Positions 1 through 7,248 of a stretch of 64,000 nucleotides of DNA are shown piece by piece. The first letter of the stretch is position 1; every line of letters begins with the position of its first letter. Origin of the DNA: SHZI01 sp038214295 (GTDB lineage Bacteria; Pseudomonadota; Gammaproteobacteria; Steroidobacterales; GCA-2729495). The stretch lies in the NCBI GenBank assembly GCA_038214295.1, contig JBBQSA010000014.1, positions 1-64,000 of the forward strand, given 5' to 3'. The notes below the pieces were generated by a model, which did not search any database, was not told the DNA's origin, and saw nothing but the letters and a program-made list of their open reading frames with translations. The translations under genes were made by a program, and so were the position numbers.

Positions 1-770
1 CCGAAGACGATCCGGTACCAGGCGAAGATCGTGAAGTCGTGCGAGACGATGAAGCGCAGCAGCCAGCGGATGCAGAGGAAGGCCGAGACGAAGGAGGCCA
101 CCATGCCCACGCTGATCACCCCGACGTCACCGGCGGCAAACAGCTCGCGGTTCTTCCACGCATCGTAGGCGCCCGCTGCCATCAGGGTCGGTACCGCGAG
201 GAAGAACGAGAACTCGGTGGCTGCCCGCCGGGACAACCCGAAGAGCAGGCCGCCAATGATGGTCGCGCCGGAGCGGGACGTGCCCGGGATCAGCGCGAAG
301 CACTGGGCGAAGCCCACCAGCAGTGCATCCCGCCAGGTCATTTCGTCCACGCTGTCGATGCGCACCCGGTGCTGGCGCCGCTCGGCCCAGAGGATGACGA
401 ACGCCCCAACGATGAAGGCGATCGCTACCGGTACCGGCCGGAAGAGATTGGCCTTGATGGCGCTGCCGAAGAGCAGGCCGAGCACCGCCGCCGGCACGAA
501 GGCCACGGCCACGTTCAGGGCGAAGAGCTGGGCCGCGCGCTCCACAAACAGGCGCGACAGGACGTGCGTGAAGCGGGCCCGGAACTCCCAGACGACCGCC
601 AGCATCGCGCCCGTCTGGATCACGATCTCGAAGATCTTGCCCTTGGCGTCGTTGAAGCCGAGGAGGTCACCCACGAGGATCAGGTGGCCGGTGGAAGAGA
701 TGGGCAGGAACTCGGTGAGGCCTTCGACGATCCCGAGGATCAGGGCCTTGAGCAGCAGCACGCTGTCCAT
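1..770 (-). CDS. uppP: Undecaprenyl-diphosphate phosphatase (UppP/BacA), 3' end outside window
   Basis: UppP dephosphorylates undecaprenyl pyrophosphate at the inner membrane to recycle the lipid carrier for peptidoglycan and O-antigen synthesis. Reading the minus strand from the ATG at 768-770 gives a hydrophobic protein with the first family motif near residues 16-29 (EGLTEFLPISSTGH: the ExxxE pair and the conserved His) and the second, PGTSRSGATIIG, near residues 160-171. Both signatures are intact, so the enzyme is probably active. About 256 residues are visible against a usual length near 270, so only a short C-terminal piece is missing. Its start lies 4 bases after the stop of the hydrolase gene upstream, which suggests co-transcription. 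Confidence 0.95.
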   Translation of the reverse strand, partial: MDSVLLLKALILGIVEGLTEFLPISSTGHLILVGDLLGFNDAKGKIFEIVIQTGAMLAVVWEFRARFTHVLSRLFVERAAQLFALNVAVAFVPAAVLGLLFGSAIKANLFRPVPVAIAFIVGAFVILWAERRQHRVRIDSVDEMTWRDALLVGFAQCFALIPGTSRSGATIIGGLLFGLSRRAATEFSFFLAVPTLMAAGAYDAWKNRELFAAGDVGVISVGMVASFVSAFLCIRWLLRFIVSHDFTIFAWYRIVF

Positions 771-774
771 CGGG

Positions 775-1989
775 TCAGGGCTCCAGGCCGCGGATCGCGG
801 CGTTGACGAGGTAGGTGATGTCGAAGCCCGGCTTGATCGGGCTGCGGCCGAGCGCCGGCCCCAGCCGGACGATGACCAGCTGCCGCGAGGGCACCACGAA
901 GATGTGCTGCTGGCCCCGGCCCCAGGTCATGAAGGTGTCCCGGGCGAGGAACGGTCCCGGCACGATCGCGCCGGAGGAGCCGGCGTGTTCCGGCGGCACG
1001 GCGGGGTCGCCGTAACCCAGCCAGATCTGCAGTCCGTAGAAGGGTGCGGCGGGCGACGGCGTGATCATCTCCCGGAACCAGTCCGCTGAAACGATCCGGT
1101 GGCCGTTCACCTCGCCCTGGTTGAGCAGCAGCAGGCCGAGCCGCGCCCAGTCCATGGCGGGCGCCATCAGGCAGCAGGAGGTGTAGGCCCGTCCGCCGGG
1201 ACTGTCCGTGTGGACGACGGCCCGCTCGCCGCCCATCGGCAGCCACAGCTTGTCGCGCAGGAGGGCCGAGTACCGCTGGCCGTAGACCCGGGCCACCACC
1301 ATGCCGAGCAGCTCGGAGTTGATGTTGTTGTAGTCGTACTTCGTGCCGGGCTGCCAGCCCGCGAGCGGCGTGCGCAGGATCACGTCACCGGAGTGGCCGG
1401 AATTCAGCCAGCGGTTGTCGTCGGTGAACGGGTTCAGGGTGAACGCGTACTGGGCGAGCCCCGAGCTCATCTGCATCAGCTGGCGCAGCGTGATGGCGCC
1501 CCTGGGGTCGTCCCGCCATTCGTCCAGGTACTTGCCCACCGGGTCGTCGGCGGAGGCGATGCGGCCCTCGCTGATTGCGATGCCGATGAAAAGACCCATG
1601 AGCGACTTGTGCATGGACTGGGACTGGGTCAGCAGGTCCCGCCGCCAGTGGGGGGCGTACCACTCGTCCTGGATGACACCGTTGTGCACGACGATCAGGG
1701 CGTGGGAGCCGAACTCCGCCGCGTAACGCTCCATGTCCGCCAGGGCGGCCGCGCTGATGGTCCGCTGGCCCGGCTCTGCCACGGGCAGCACCAGCGAACC
1801 GTCGCCACGAATTTCCTCCGCCGGCGGCAGCACTTCCTCCCCCAGCGGGTTGCCGCTCTGGAAGAAGCGGACGTAGTTGCGCCAGAACCAGGGGTCCTGC
1901 CAGTAGGCGACATTGATGGCGACGAAGAGGAGCAGCAGCAGCCAGAGACCGGTCCGGCGTTGCGGCTTGCCCCCGGGTTGCTCGCTCAT
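775..1989 (-). CDS. Serine hydrolase, class C beta-lactamase-like, membrane-anchored
   Basis: A 404-residue member of the class C beta-lactamase/esterase/D-alanyl-D-alanine carboxypeptidase-like superfamily. A single N-terminal hydrophobic segment (about residues 13-30) after a basic stretch should anchor it with the catalytic domain in the periplasm. The nucleophile motif SMHK (SxxK) is near residue 125, and YDYNN, supplying the Tyr-x-Asn motif, is near residue 215. The substrate cannot be told from sequence; an esterase, a peptidase or an amide hydrolase is possible. Its ATG overlaps the stop of the VOC gene by four bases (ATGA), and uppP follows after 4 bases, so the three genes look like one transcription unit. 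An upstream in-frame extension to 2367 is a GC-rich artefact lying over the VOC gene. Confidence 0.85.
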   Translation of the reverse strand: MSEQPGGKPQRRTGLWLLLLLFVAINVAYWQDPWFWRNYVRFFQSGNPLGEEVLPPAEEIRGDGSLVLPVAEPGQRTISAAALADMERYAAEFGSHALIVVHNGVIQDEWYAPHWRRDLLTQSQSMHKSLMGLFIGIAISEGRIASADDPVGKYLDEWRDDPRGAITLRQLMQMSSGLAQYAFTLNPFTDDNRWLNSGHSGDVILRTPLAGWQPGTKYDYNNINSELLGMVVARVYGQRYSALLRDKLWLPMGGERAVVHTDSPGGRAYTSCCLMAPAMDWARLGLLLLNQGEVNGHRIVSADWFREMITPSPAAPFYGLQIWLGYGDPAVPPEHAGSSGAIVPGPFLARDTFMTWGRGQQHIFVVPSRQLVIVRLGPALGRSPIKPGFDITYLVNAAIRGLEP

Positions 1990-2942
1990 GGTGGCTCGCG
2001 ATGGCCGGTCGGGGCCGGAAGTATAGCCGCGTGGGGCGCGCCAGCCGCGGGGACATCCTCCAGCAACTCGAGCCACTCGCCGGCCGGACCCTCGGTCACC
2101 GCCACCCGGCGCCCCCGGTACGGGAACGCGGCGACGACCCGGGGCGGGGCCCGCCAGCGGAGGCCCTGCCGGTCCAGGCTGCCGGTCGTGAAGCTGACCA
2201 TCGCCATGCCGCCCGGCAGGGACCCCGGCGCGCGCGGCCGCGGCCTGGCTGTTGCCGGGTACCCGTCGATCTCCACCAGGAAGTTCTTCGGCATGATCGC
2301 CACCGCGAGCTTGAAGAGGGTGTCGACGGGCAGGCTGTGGGCCCGGGCGAGCACGTCGATGCGCCACTCGAAATTGTCACTGAGGGGCAGGCCAAGGACT
2401 CCGCCATACCAGGCCCGCAGCGCGTCGATGGACGGGCCCCCGACCACGGCAATGAAGACCCGGTCCACGGGCGATCGCGCGTAGCCCAGGTCGAAGCCGC
2501 TGCCACCCGGGATGATGCGTGTCAGGTAGAGCACCTCGCCGGCAGGACCGATCACCTGGGCGGCCCGGGGCGCGTTCTCGCCCGCCGTCAGGTTCGCCGG
2601 CGCGCCGATCACCCGGAACGGTGTGCCATCAAGCCGGCGAAGCAGCGCGTCGGGATCCTCGACCAGCAGTTCCGTGGCGTTCCAGCCGTGAGTCCGGAGG
2701 GCGGGGACGGGCAAGTTGCCCGGCGGGGTCTCGATGAAGCGCAGGTACACCTCGGCGCCACTCTCCGGCTGCAGCAGCGCGTAGTGGCGGCCCGTCATGG
2801 CGGGTGCGTTCCAGGCGCTGGCCAGCTCGACGGGCACCGTTCCCTGCCCGACATCCCGGTAACCGAGGTGTTCCTCGTAGGCGGCGGTAACTGGCGCGAG
2901 CTGCCGGACCAGCAGCGTGACGATGGCAATGGTCTTCAACAT
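1986..2942 (-). CDS. VOC (glyoxalase/dioxygenase-fold) family protein
   Basis: A 318-residue protein with two vicinal-oxygen-chelate-like halves. The first runs from the N-terminus to about residue 145, with the recurring pattern 'AYEEHLGYRDVG ... VIGPAGEVLYL'. The second runs from about 150, with 'DRVFIAVVGGPSIDALRAWYGGVLGLPL' followed later by a 'VTEGPAGEWLELLED' strand. Family members are metal-dependent isomerases, dioxygenases or binding proteins, and the motifs visible here do not fix the reaction. The N-terminus (MLKTIAIVTLLVRQLAPV) is hydrophobic but reads as the first beta strand and helix of the fold rather than a signal peptide. It is the first gene of the VOC-hydrolase-uppP unit and diverges from the TonB receptor gene. 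Confidence 0.75.
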   Translation of the reverse strand: MLKTIAIVTLLVRQLAPVTAAYEEHLGYRDVGQGTVPVELASAWNAPAMTGRHYALLQPESGAEVYLRFIETPPGNLPVPALRTHGWNATELLVEDPDALLRRLDGTPFRVIGAPANLTAGENAPRAAQVIGPAGEVLYLTRIIPGGSGFDLGYARSPVDRVFIAVVGGPSIDALRAWYGGVLGLPLSDNFEWRIDVLARAHSLPVDTLFKLAVAIMPKNFLVEIDGYPATARPRPRAPGSLPGGMAMVSFTTGSLDRQGLRWRAPPRVVAAFPYRGRRVAVTEGPAGEWLELLEDVPAAGAPHAAILPAPTGHREPP

Positions 2943-2993
2943 CGGCGGCTCCCGGTCGTTGTTTTTCAGCGACGGCCATCAATCCCGGAACGG

Positions 2994-3023
2994 CTGGCAG
3001 CCCGGATGGGCTCAGGGTATAAC
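2994..3023 (+). promoter_or_regulatory. Possible sigma-70 promoter for the TonB-dependent receptor gene
   Basis: CTGGCA (2994-2999) and TATAAC (3018-3023) are separated by 18 bases. Against TTGACA and TATAAT they match at 4 and 5 of 6 positions. Transcription would begin around 3030, immediately before the inverted repeat at 3031-3052. This is a prediction by eye. Confidence 0.4.
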
Positions 3024-3030
3024 AGTCGGG

Positions 3031-3052
3031 CGCGGACCGGCGCTGGTCCGCG
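3031..3052. promoter_or_regulatory. Perfect 8-bp inverted repeat upstream of the TonB receptor gene
   Basis: CGCGGACC, six bases (GGCGCT), then GGTCCGCG. The repeat sits just after the predicted transcription start and 37 bases before the receptor ATG. It could form a hairpin at the 5' end of the mRNA or serve as an operator for a dimeric regulator. No regulator gene lies next to it. Confidence 0.4.
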
Positions 3053-3089
3053 TGAGGTTGTAGCGATCATACAAAGCGGGGGTTCCCAG

Positions 3090-5375
3090 ATGTCCAATTC
3101 CATGTCCAGTCTGCATTTCGGCAGAGCGCCCGTCCTGGCCCTGCTGGCCGCGAGTGCCGCCGCACCTTCCATCGCTTTCGCCGTGGTCGACGCCGCCGGC
3201 ATCCCCGAGATCATCGTCACGACCGAGCGGCGCGAGGCCAGCCTGCAGACGGTGCCAGTGGCGGTGAGCGCCTTTACGGCCGAGACCATCAAGAACCGGC
3301 AGGTCCTCGATGCCCAGGACCTGCAGACGCTGGTCCCGAGCCTGAAGATGACCAACAACATCACGTCGCCGACCAACCTCTCGCCATCCTTGCGCGGGTC
3401 CCTGCAGCAGGACGCGTCGCTCATCGTGGCCGAATCACCCTTCGGCATCTACGTGGACGACGTCTACATTTCCCGTCTCAACGGCAACAATGCCACCCTG
3501 AATGACATCGAGCGGGTGGAGGTCCTGCGCGGTCCGCAGGGCACGTTGTATGGCCGGAATACGCTCGCGGGCGCCATCAAGTTCATTTCCCGGACGCCGG
3601 GCGACGAGGCCTGGCTGAATGTCACGGGCGGGGTTGGCAACTTCAGCCAGTACCTGGTCAACGCCTCGGCTGGTGGTCCCCTGGGCGGCGGCTTCGCCGG
3701 TTCCATAGCTGGCCAGTACAACAGCAAGGACGGCGAATTCGACAACAGCGTCACGGGCCAGGACACCGATAATCAACGCAATGCCGCTTTCCGCGGGAAG
3801 TTGCGCTACATGGGTATCGAGAACGCCGATATCGTCTTCTCGCTTGCCTACTCGGATAGCCAGAATGATTCCCTGCAGCTGGTTCGTGCCTCTACGCCTG
3901 AGGTTGACGACGTCTCCCAGTTCGAAAGCAGGGACCTGATCCCGGTCCTAGGCAAGTACACCGTTGGCACACCCACCTTCGCAGACCCGGCCCCGGCGCC
4001 GATCAAGGCCAACCCGGAGGCAGATACGCAGCAGACCATCGCCTCGCTCAACATGGCCTACGACTTTGGCGCCTTCACGGTCCGGTCCATCACGGCCTTC
4101 GTAGACACCCAGGACTTCTTCAGCACGGACTTCAGCGGCGTGGGCGCGATCGTTGGCGCGTCGAAAATCGACCACCAGCAGTTGAGCGAGGAGCTGCAGA
4201 TCCAGGGAACTGCCTTTAACGATCGCCTGAACTACCTGGCCGGCCTGTACTACTTCAACGAGACGGGCAACCAGGACTTCGGGTGGTTCTTCATCGTTCC
4301 CGTGTCAACCAGCCAGATCAAGGCCGATACGGATTCCTATGCCGTGTTCGGACAGGCGGACTACAAGATCACGGACGCCCTGAAGGCCACCCTTGGTGTC
4401 CGCTGGGTCCGGGACGAGAAGACCTTCCGGATCGACCAGCAGCTGACTGATGAGGTGCAGAACTTCCCGCCCTTTGCGCCGCTGCTGAACCCGTCGCTGA
4501 ACAACGTCACCCTCGACAACACCTACACCGAGACCACGCCCAAGTTCGGCCTCGACTACACCTTCGACACCTTCGGTGTGGTGGACAGCGCCATGACCTA
4601 CGTGTCCGCGGCCCGGGGCTTCAAGTCCGGCGGCTACAATGGAATCACGATCTTTAACCTGGGCGATGCTCAGAGCGCCTACGGCCCGGAGTCGAACTGG
4701 ACCTACGAGGCGGGCCTCAAGCTTGAGGGCTATGACCGGCGGGTGCGCCTGAACGCCGCCTACTTCTGGGCCGACATCAACGACCTTACGGCCAACGCCA
4801 CGGTCGGGTTCAGCTTCCCGGTCCGGAACGTGGGTGACGCCGAGGTGCACGGCCTCGAACTCGAGCTGACCACCCTGCCCACGGACAACCTGCAGATCTA
4901 CTGGAACGCCGTATTCCAGCACGGTTCCTACGGCAAGCTCGAACCCGGTGCTGCGCCCGCCCAGGCGGCCACGAAGTACCTGGTCAATCCCCGGGTCCCC
5001 CAGTTGCCGAGCTATGCCTTCACCGTCGGCTTCGACTACGGCGTGCCGGTACCCCTCGGCTTTGCCGAGGGCAGGTTCCGGGTCGGCTTCGACTGGTTCA
5101 AGACCAACGACTACGTGACCAGCGCCACCAACGACTTCGTTGCCAGTCCCTACGACCGGCTGAACGGCTTCGTTGGCCTCGACATCGGTGACCACTGGGA
5201 CGTGCGGCTCGCCGTCAAGAACCTAGCGGATTCCTACGACATCACCTCCGGCAGCCGGTCAACCACCCTTGAGCGGCAGCCGAACGGCGATATCGTCGTC
5301 CGCCCAGGTGGGCTCGGCGGCTTCATCCCGCTGCCGCCGCGGGAAGTGATGTTCCTGGTCAACTACAAGATGTAG
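3090..5375 (+). CDS. TonB-dependent outer-membrane receptor
   Basis: A 761-residue TonB-dependent receptor for energised uptake of an unknown ligand across the outer membrane. A signal peptide (about residues 1-30, ending in a run of Ala) is followed by a TonB-box-like segment EIIVTTERRE and then the plug domain, with 'VEVLRGPQGTLYGRNTLAGAI' near residues 145-165. The remainder is rich in amphipathic beta strands typical of the 22-strand barrel. The 'IIVTTERRE' type is the one expanded in Caulobacter, Sphingomonas and steroid- or terpene-degrading gammaproteobacteria. The chosen ATG gives a proper signal peptide; an in-frame extension back to 2001 lies over the VOC gene and is not real. No TonB/ExbBD or transporter genes are nearby, so the substrate cannot be inferred. 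A strong terminator follows. Confidence 0.93.
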   Translation: MSNSMSSLHFGRAPVLALLAASAAAPSIAFAVVDAAGIPEIIVTTERREASLQTVPVAVSAFTAETIKNRQVLDAQDLQTLVPSLKMTNNITSPTNLSPSLRGSLQQDASLIVAESPFGIYVDDVYISRLNGNNATLNDIERVEVLRGPQGTLYGRNTLAGAIKFISRTPGDEAWLNVTGGVGNFSQYLVNASAGGPLGGGFAGSIAGQYNSKDGEFDNSVTGQDTDNQRNAAFRGKLRYMGIENADIVFSLAYSDSQNDSLQLVRASTPEVDDVSQFESRDLIPVLGKYTVGTPTFADPAPAPIKANPEADTQQTIASLNMAYDFGAFTVRSITAFVDTQDFFSTDFSGVGAIVGASKIDHQQLSEELQIQGTAFNDRLNYLAGLYYFNETGNQDFGWFFIVPVSTSQIKADTDSYAVFGQADYKITDALKATLGVRWVRDEKTFRIDQQLTDEVQNFPPFAPLLNPSLNNVTLDNTYTETTPKFGLDYTFDTFGVVDSAMTYVSAARGFKSGGYNGITIFNLGDAQSAYGPESNWTYEAGLKLEGYDRRVRLNAAYFWADINDLTANATVGFSFPVRNVGDAEVHGLELELTTLPTDNLQIYWNAVFQHGSYGKLEPGAAPAQAATKYLVNPRVPQLPSYAFTVGFDYGVPVPLGFAEGRFRVGFDWFKTNDYVTSATNDFVASPYDRLNGFVGLDIGDHWDVRLAVKNLADSYDITSGSRSTTLERQPNGDIVVRPGGLGGFIPLPPREVMFLVNYKM

Positions 5376-5400
5376 TTGCTCCGCGCAGCCATTAACAGCC

Positions 5401-5435
5401 GGGCCGGCCACCCTGCGTGGCCGGCCCTTTCGTTT
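5401..5435 (+). terminator. Rho-independent terminator after the TonB receptor gene
   Basis: A perfect 11-bp stem (GGGCCGGCCAC / GTGGCCGGCCC) closes a 5-base loop and is followed by TTTCGTTT, starting 25 bases past the receptor stop codon. This is the clearest intrinsic terminator in the window. Confidence 0.85.
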
Positions 5436-5452
5436 CTGCAGGGATGGTTGGC

Positions 5453-5991
5453 ATGAAGGCCGCGGTAATCGAGGCTTTCGGCACGGATTCGGCGGTGCGG
5501 GTGCGGGACGTTCCGCGACCGTCACCTGGCGCCGGGCAGGTGCTGATCGCCGTCCATGCCGCCAGCGTCAATCCCATCGACTGGAAGATCCCCGGCGCGC
5601 AGATGGCCGCCCGCTACGGCTCAACCTTTCCCATGGTCCTGGGCTTCGACGCGTCCGGCGTGGTCGTCGAGGCAGGTCCCGGTGTCACTGCCTTCGCAGC
5701 AGGTGACGAGGTTTTCGCCCGCTCTGACGTTGGCGCCGGCAGCTGCTATACCGAGTTTGCGGTGCTGAACGCGGCCACCGTCGCGCGCAAGCCACCGGAA
5801 CTTTCCCGCGCCGAGGCAGCGGCGATGCCGCTGGCCGCTCTGGCCGCTCTGGCCGCCCTGGCCGCCCTGAATGGCCTGCGCGGCTTGCCAGCATCATCGA
5901 CAGCGAATTCAGCCTGGACGACATCGCCGCCGCCCACGCCCGCAGCCGGACGCTGCGGGCCCGTGGCAAGATCGTCGTGCGGGTAAACTGA
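5453..5991 (+). pseudogene. Remnant of a zinc-less MDR alcohol dehydrogenase/quinone oxidoreductase, internally deleted and frameshifted
   Basis: The 5' part encodes about 125-130 residues of the GroES-like domain of an MDR-family NADPH oxidoreductase (MKAAVIEAFG, then 'VNPIDWKIPGA', 'LGFDASGVVVEAGPGV', 'GDEVFARSD', 'EAAAMPLAAL'). Normally 'LTAWQAL' and a Rossmann domain with a GGxGxxG motif would follow. Instead there is a 9-base repeat (5831-5866). After it, in a different frame, about 38 codons match the family C-terminus: 'ASIIDSEFSLDDIAAAHARS', then 'RTLRARGKIVVRV' and a stop at 5989-5991. The nucleotide-binding domain (roughly 150 residues) is gone and the two ends are out of frame, so no functional enzyme can be made. 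The original first frame ends at 5984-5986 after a nonsense tail. Confidence 0.85.
5831..5866 (+). repeat. 9-bp tandem repeat at the deletion junction of the MDR pseudogene
   Basis: Four consecutive units of CTGGCCGCT or CTGGCCGCC. They encode a run of Leu-Ala-Ala exactly where the intact family would continue into the nucleotide-binding domain. The repeat probably arose by slippage at or near the deletion scar. Confidence 0.85.
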
Positions 5992-6029
5992 CTACTCTTT
6001 CCACGGCTGACGGACCAACAGGTGCACGC

Positions 6030-6545
6030 ATGGACCCGACTGAGATCACTGGCGATTCACTCTCCCGGCGAGGCCTGCTCCTCGCCGGCGGCCTGCTTGC
6101 CGGCTGCACGGGCCTCGGCGCCGGCGGCGCGGCGGCCCCGCCCCAGTCTCCGCTGGAAGCGGCCAACGCCGACCTCGTCACGCGCTTCTGCAAGGAGTGG
6201 GCCAAGAGGGACGTGGAGACGCTGGTGCCCTACCTTGCCGACAACCTCGTTTACCAGATGTTCGAGAAGCGCCCGGACCTCGTCGGCATCGCGGAGTTCC
6301 GGCGCGAGATCGGGCCCTTCCTCAAGGATCTTGCCCGGGTCGACTGGGAGATCCTGAGGACGCACGCGATCGGCCAGGTGGTCATCAACGAGCGCGTGGA
6401 CCATTTCATCGCGAAGCCCGGCGGCCGCAGCATGCACTTCACGATCGCGGGCCTGTTCGTGGTGAAGAACGGCAAGATCGAGTTGTGGCGGGACTACAGC
6501 CTGCCCGGTTCGAAATCCCGGATCGAGATCGAGAAGGGCGCCTGA
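6030..6545 (+). CDS. Limonene-epoxide-hydrolase-like protein, Tat-exported lipoprotein
   Basis: A 171-residue protein. The N-terminus has a twin-arginine signal (SRRGLLLAGG) running directly into a lipobox (LLAGC, Cys near residue 27), so it should be folded in the cytoplasm, exported by Tat and lipidated. The rest is a SnoaL-like alpha+beta-barrel domain of the limonene-1,2-epoxide hydrolase type. The catalytic signature is visible as ERVD (Arg and Asp) near residue 120 and WRDY (Asp) near residue 155. Family members hydrate epoxides or bind small hydrophobic ligands. The mature protein length (about 145) fits the family. It stands alone between the MDR remnant and the CTERM gene. The exact substrate is unknown. 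Confidence 0.8.
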   Translation: MDPTEITGDSLSRRGLLLAGGLLAGCTGLGAGGAAAPPQSPLEAANADLVTRFCKEWAKRDVETLVPYLADNLVYQMFEKRPDLVGIAEFRREIGPFLKDLARVDWEILRTHAIGQVVINERVDHFIAKPGGRSMHFTIAGLFVVKNGKIELWRDYSLPGSKSRIEIEKGA

Positions 6546-6586
6546 CCGGAGGCCACGGCGACCCTGACAGGCGTATGAAATGCCGA

Positions 6587-6616
6587 CACCGCACCCCTGC
6601 CCCTTGGCAGGCGGTG
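6587..6616 (+). other. Imperfect hairpin between the LEH-like gene and the CTERM gene
   Basis: CCTGCC-CCTT-GGCAGG forms a 6-bp stem extended by CACCG/CGGTG with a 4-base bulge. There is no T-run after it, so it is a weak terminator candidate. It overlaps the -35 of the promoter proposed for the next gene and could instead be regulatory. Confidence 0.3.
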
Positions 6617-6632
6617 CCGACACGGCTAAATT
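6604..6632 (+). promoter_or_regulatory. Likely sigma-70 promoter of the CTERM-esterase operon
   Basis: TTGGCA (6604-6609) and TAAATT (6627-6632) are separated by 17 bases. They match the consensus hexamers at 5 and 4 of 6 positions. The predicted transcript would start near 6640, about 50 bases before the ATG. Confidence 0.5.
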
Positions 6633-6690
6633 GAATTCCAACAATAACGATGAGACTGCGGCGCAACGCATTCCGGCAGGGAGTTCCCCG

Positions 6691-7248
6691 ATGATTCACC
6701 TCCAGGTTCGCGCGCTCGTGGTGCGGTTGGCAGCCGCCGTTCTGCTCGCGGGCAGCGCCGGCACCGCGTCGGCCACCGCGGTGAATTACTCGATTGCGAA
6801 CCTGGTGGGTAACACCTGGGCCTACAGCTACACGATCACCAGCGACAGGCCGACCGGGGGCCTGCCGTCCTACTCCATCATCCAGGAAATCTCGATCTAC
6901 TTCGACCGGACCCGCTACGCCGACCTGGCGGTCGCGAGTTCGCCGATGGGCTGGGATTCCATTGTCATCCAGCCGGACCCCGGCCTGCCGGACGATGGTT
7001 TCGTGGATGTGCTGGCCCTGGCCGACGGCCTTGCCCCGGGCGGCACCCTGTCCGGCCTGTCCGTGACCTTCACGTACCTCGGTACCGGTACCCCAGGGTC
7101 GCAGCCGTTTGACGTGGTCGAGCCGCCCGCGCACACGAACGAATCGGGCGTCACGACCGTCGTGCCGCTGCCATCCGGCCTCTGGCTGCTGGGCACAGGC
7201 CTCGTGCCGCTGCTCGCGCGGGCCCGTCGCCGGGCACGGGTGGCCTGA
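6691..7248 (+). CDS. Exported protein with VPLP-type CTERM sorting signal
   Basis: A 185-residue secreted protein. Residues 1-30 form a signal peptide ending in Ala-rich sequence (VLLAGSAGTASA). The centre has no recognisable domain: beta-rich, Gly/Pro/Thr-rich and without Cys. The C-terminus has VPLPSGLWLLGTGLVPL followed by the basic tail RARRRARV. This tripartite motif-hydrophobic helix-arginine cluster is the VPLPA variant of the PEP-CTERM signal that an exosortase recognises. Such proteins go to the cell surface or the exopolysaccharide matrix. No exosortase gene lies in the window. The stop codon overlaps the start of the following esterase gene (TGATG), so the two should be translationally coupled. 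Confidence 0.75.
   Translation: MIHLQVRALVVRLAAAVLLAGSAGTASATAVNYSIANLVGNTWAYSYTITSDRPTGGLPSYSIIQEISIYFDRTRYADLAVASSPMGWDSIVIQPDPGLPDDGFVDVLALADGLAPGGTLSGLSVTFTYLGTGTPGSQPFDVVEPPAHTNESGVTTVVPLPSGLWLLGTGLVPLLARARRRARVA

Noticed and set aside
2001..3089. In-frame upstream extension of the TonB receptor gene
   Set aside because: It overlaps the VOC gene on the other strand, reads as Arg/Pro/Gly-rich noise, and the ATG at 3090 gives a proper signal peptide.
6604..6620. Possible sigma-54 (-24/-12) promoter TTGGCA...TGCC
   Set aside because: The GG-to-GC spacing is 10 bases instead of 12, and a sigma-70 reading with 17-base spacing fits better.
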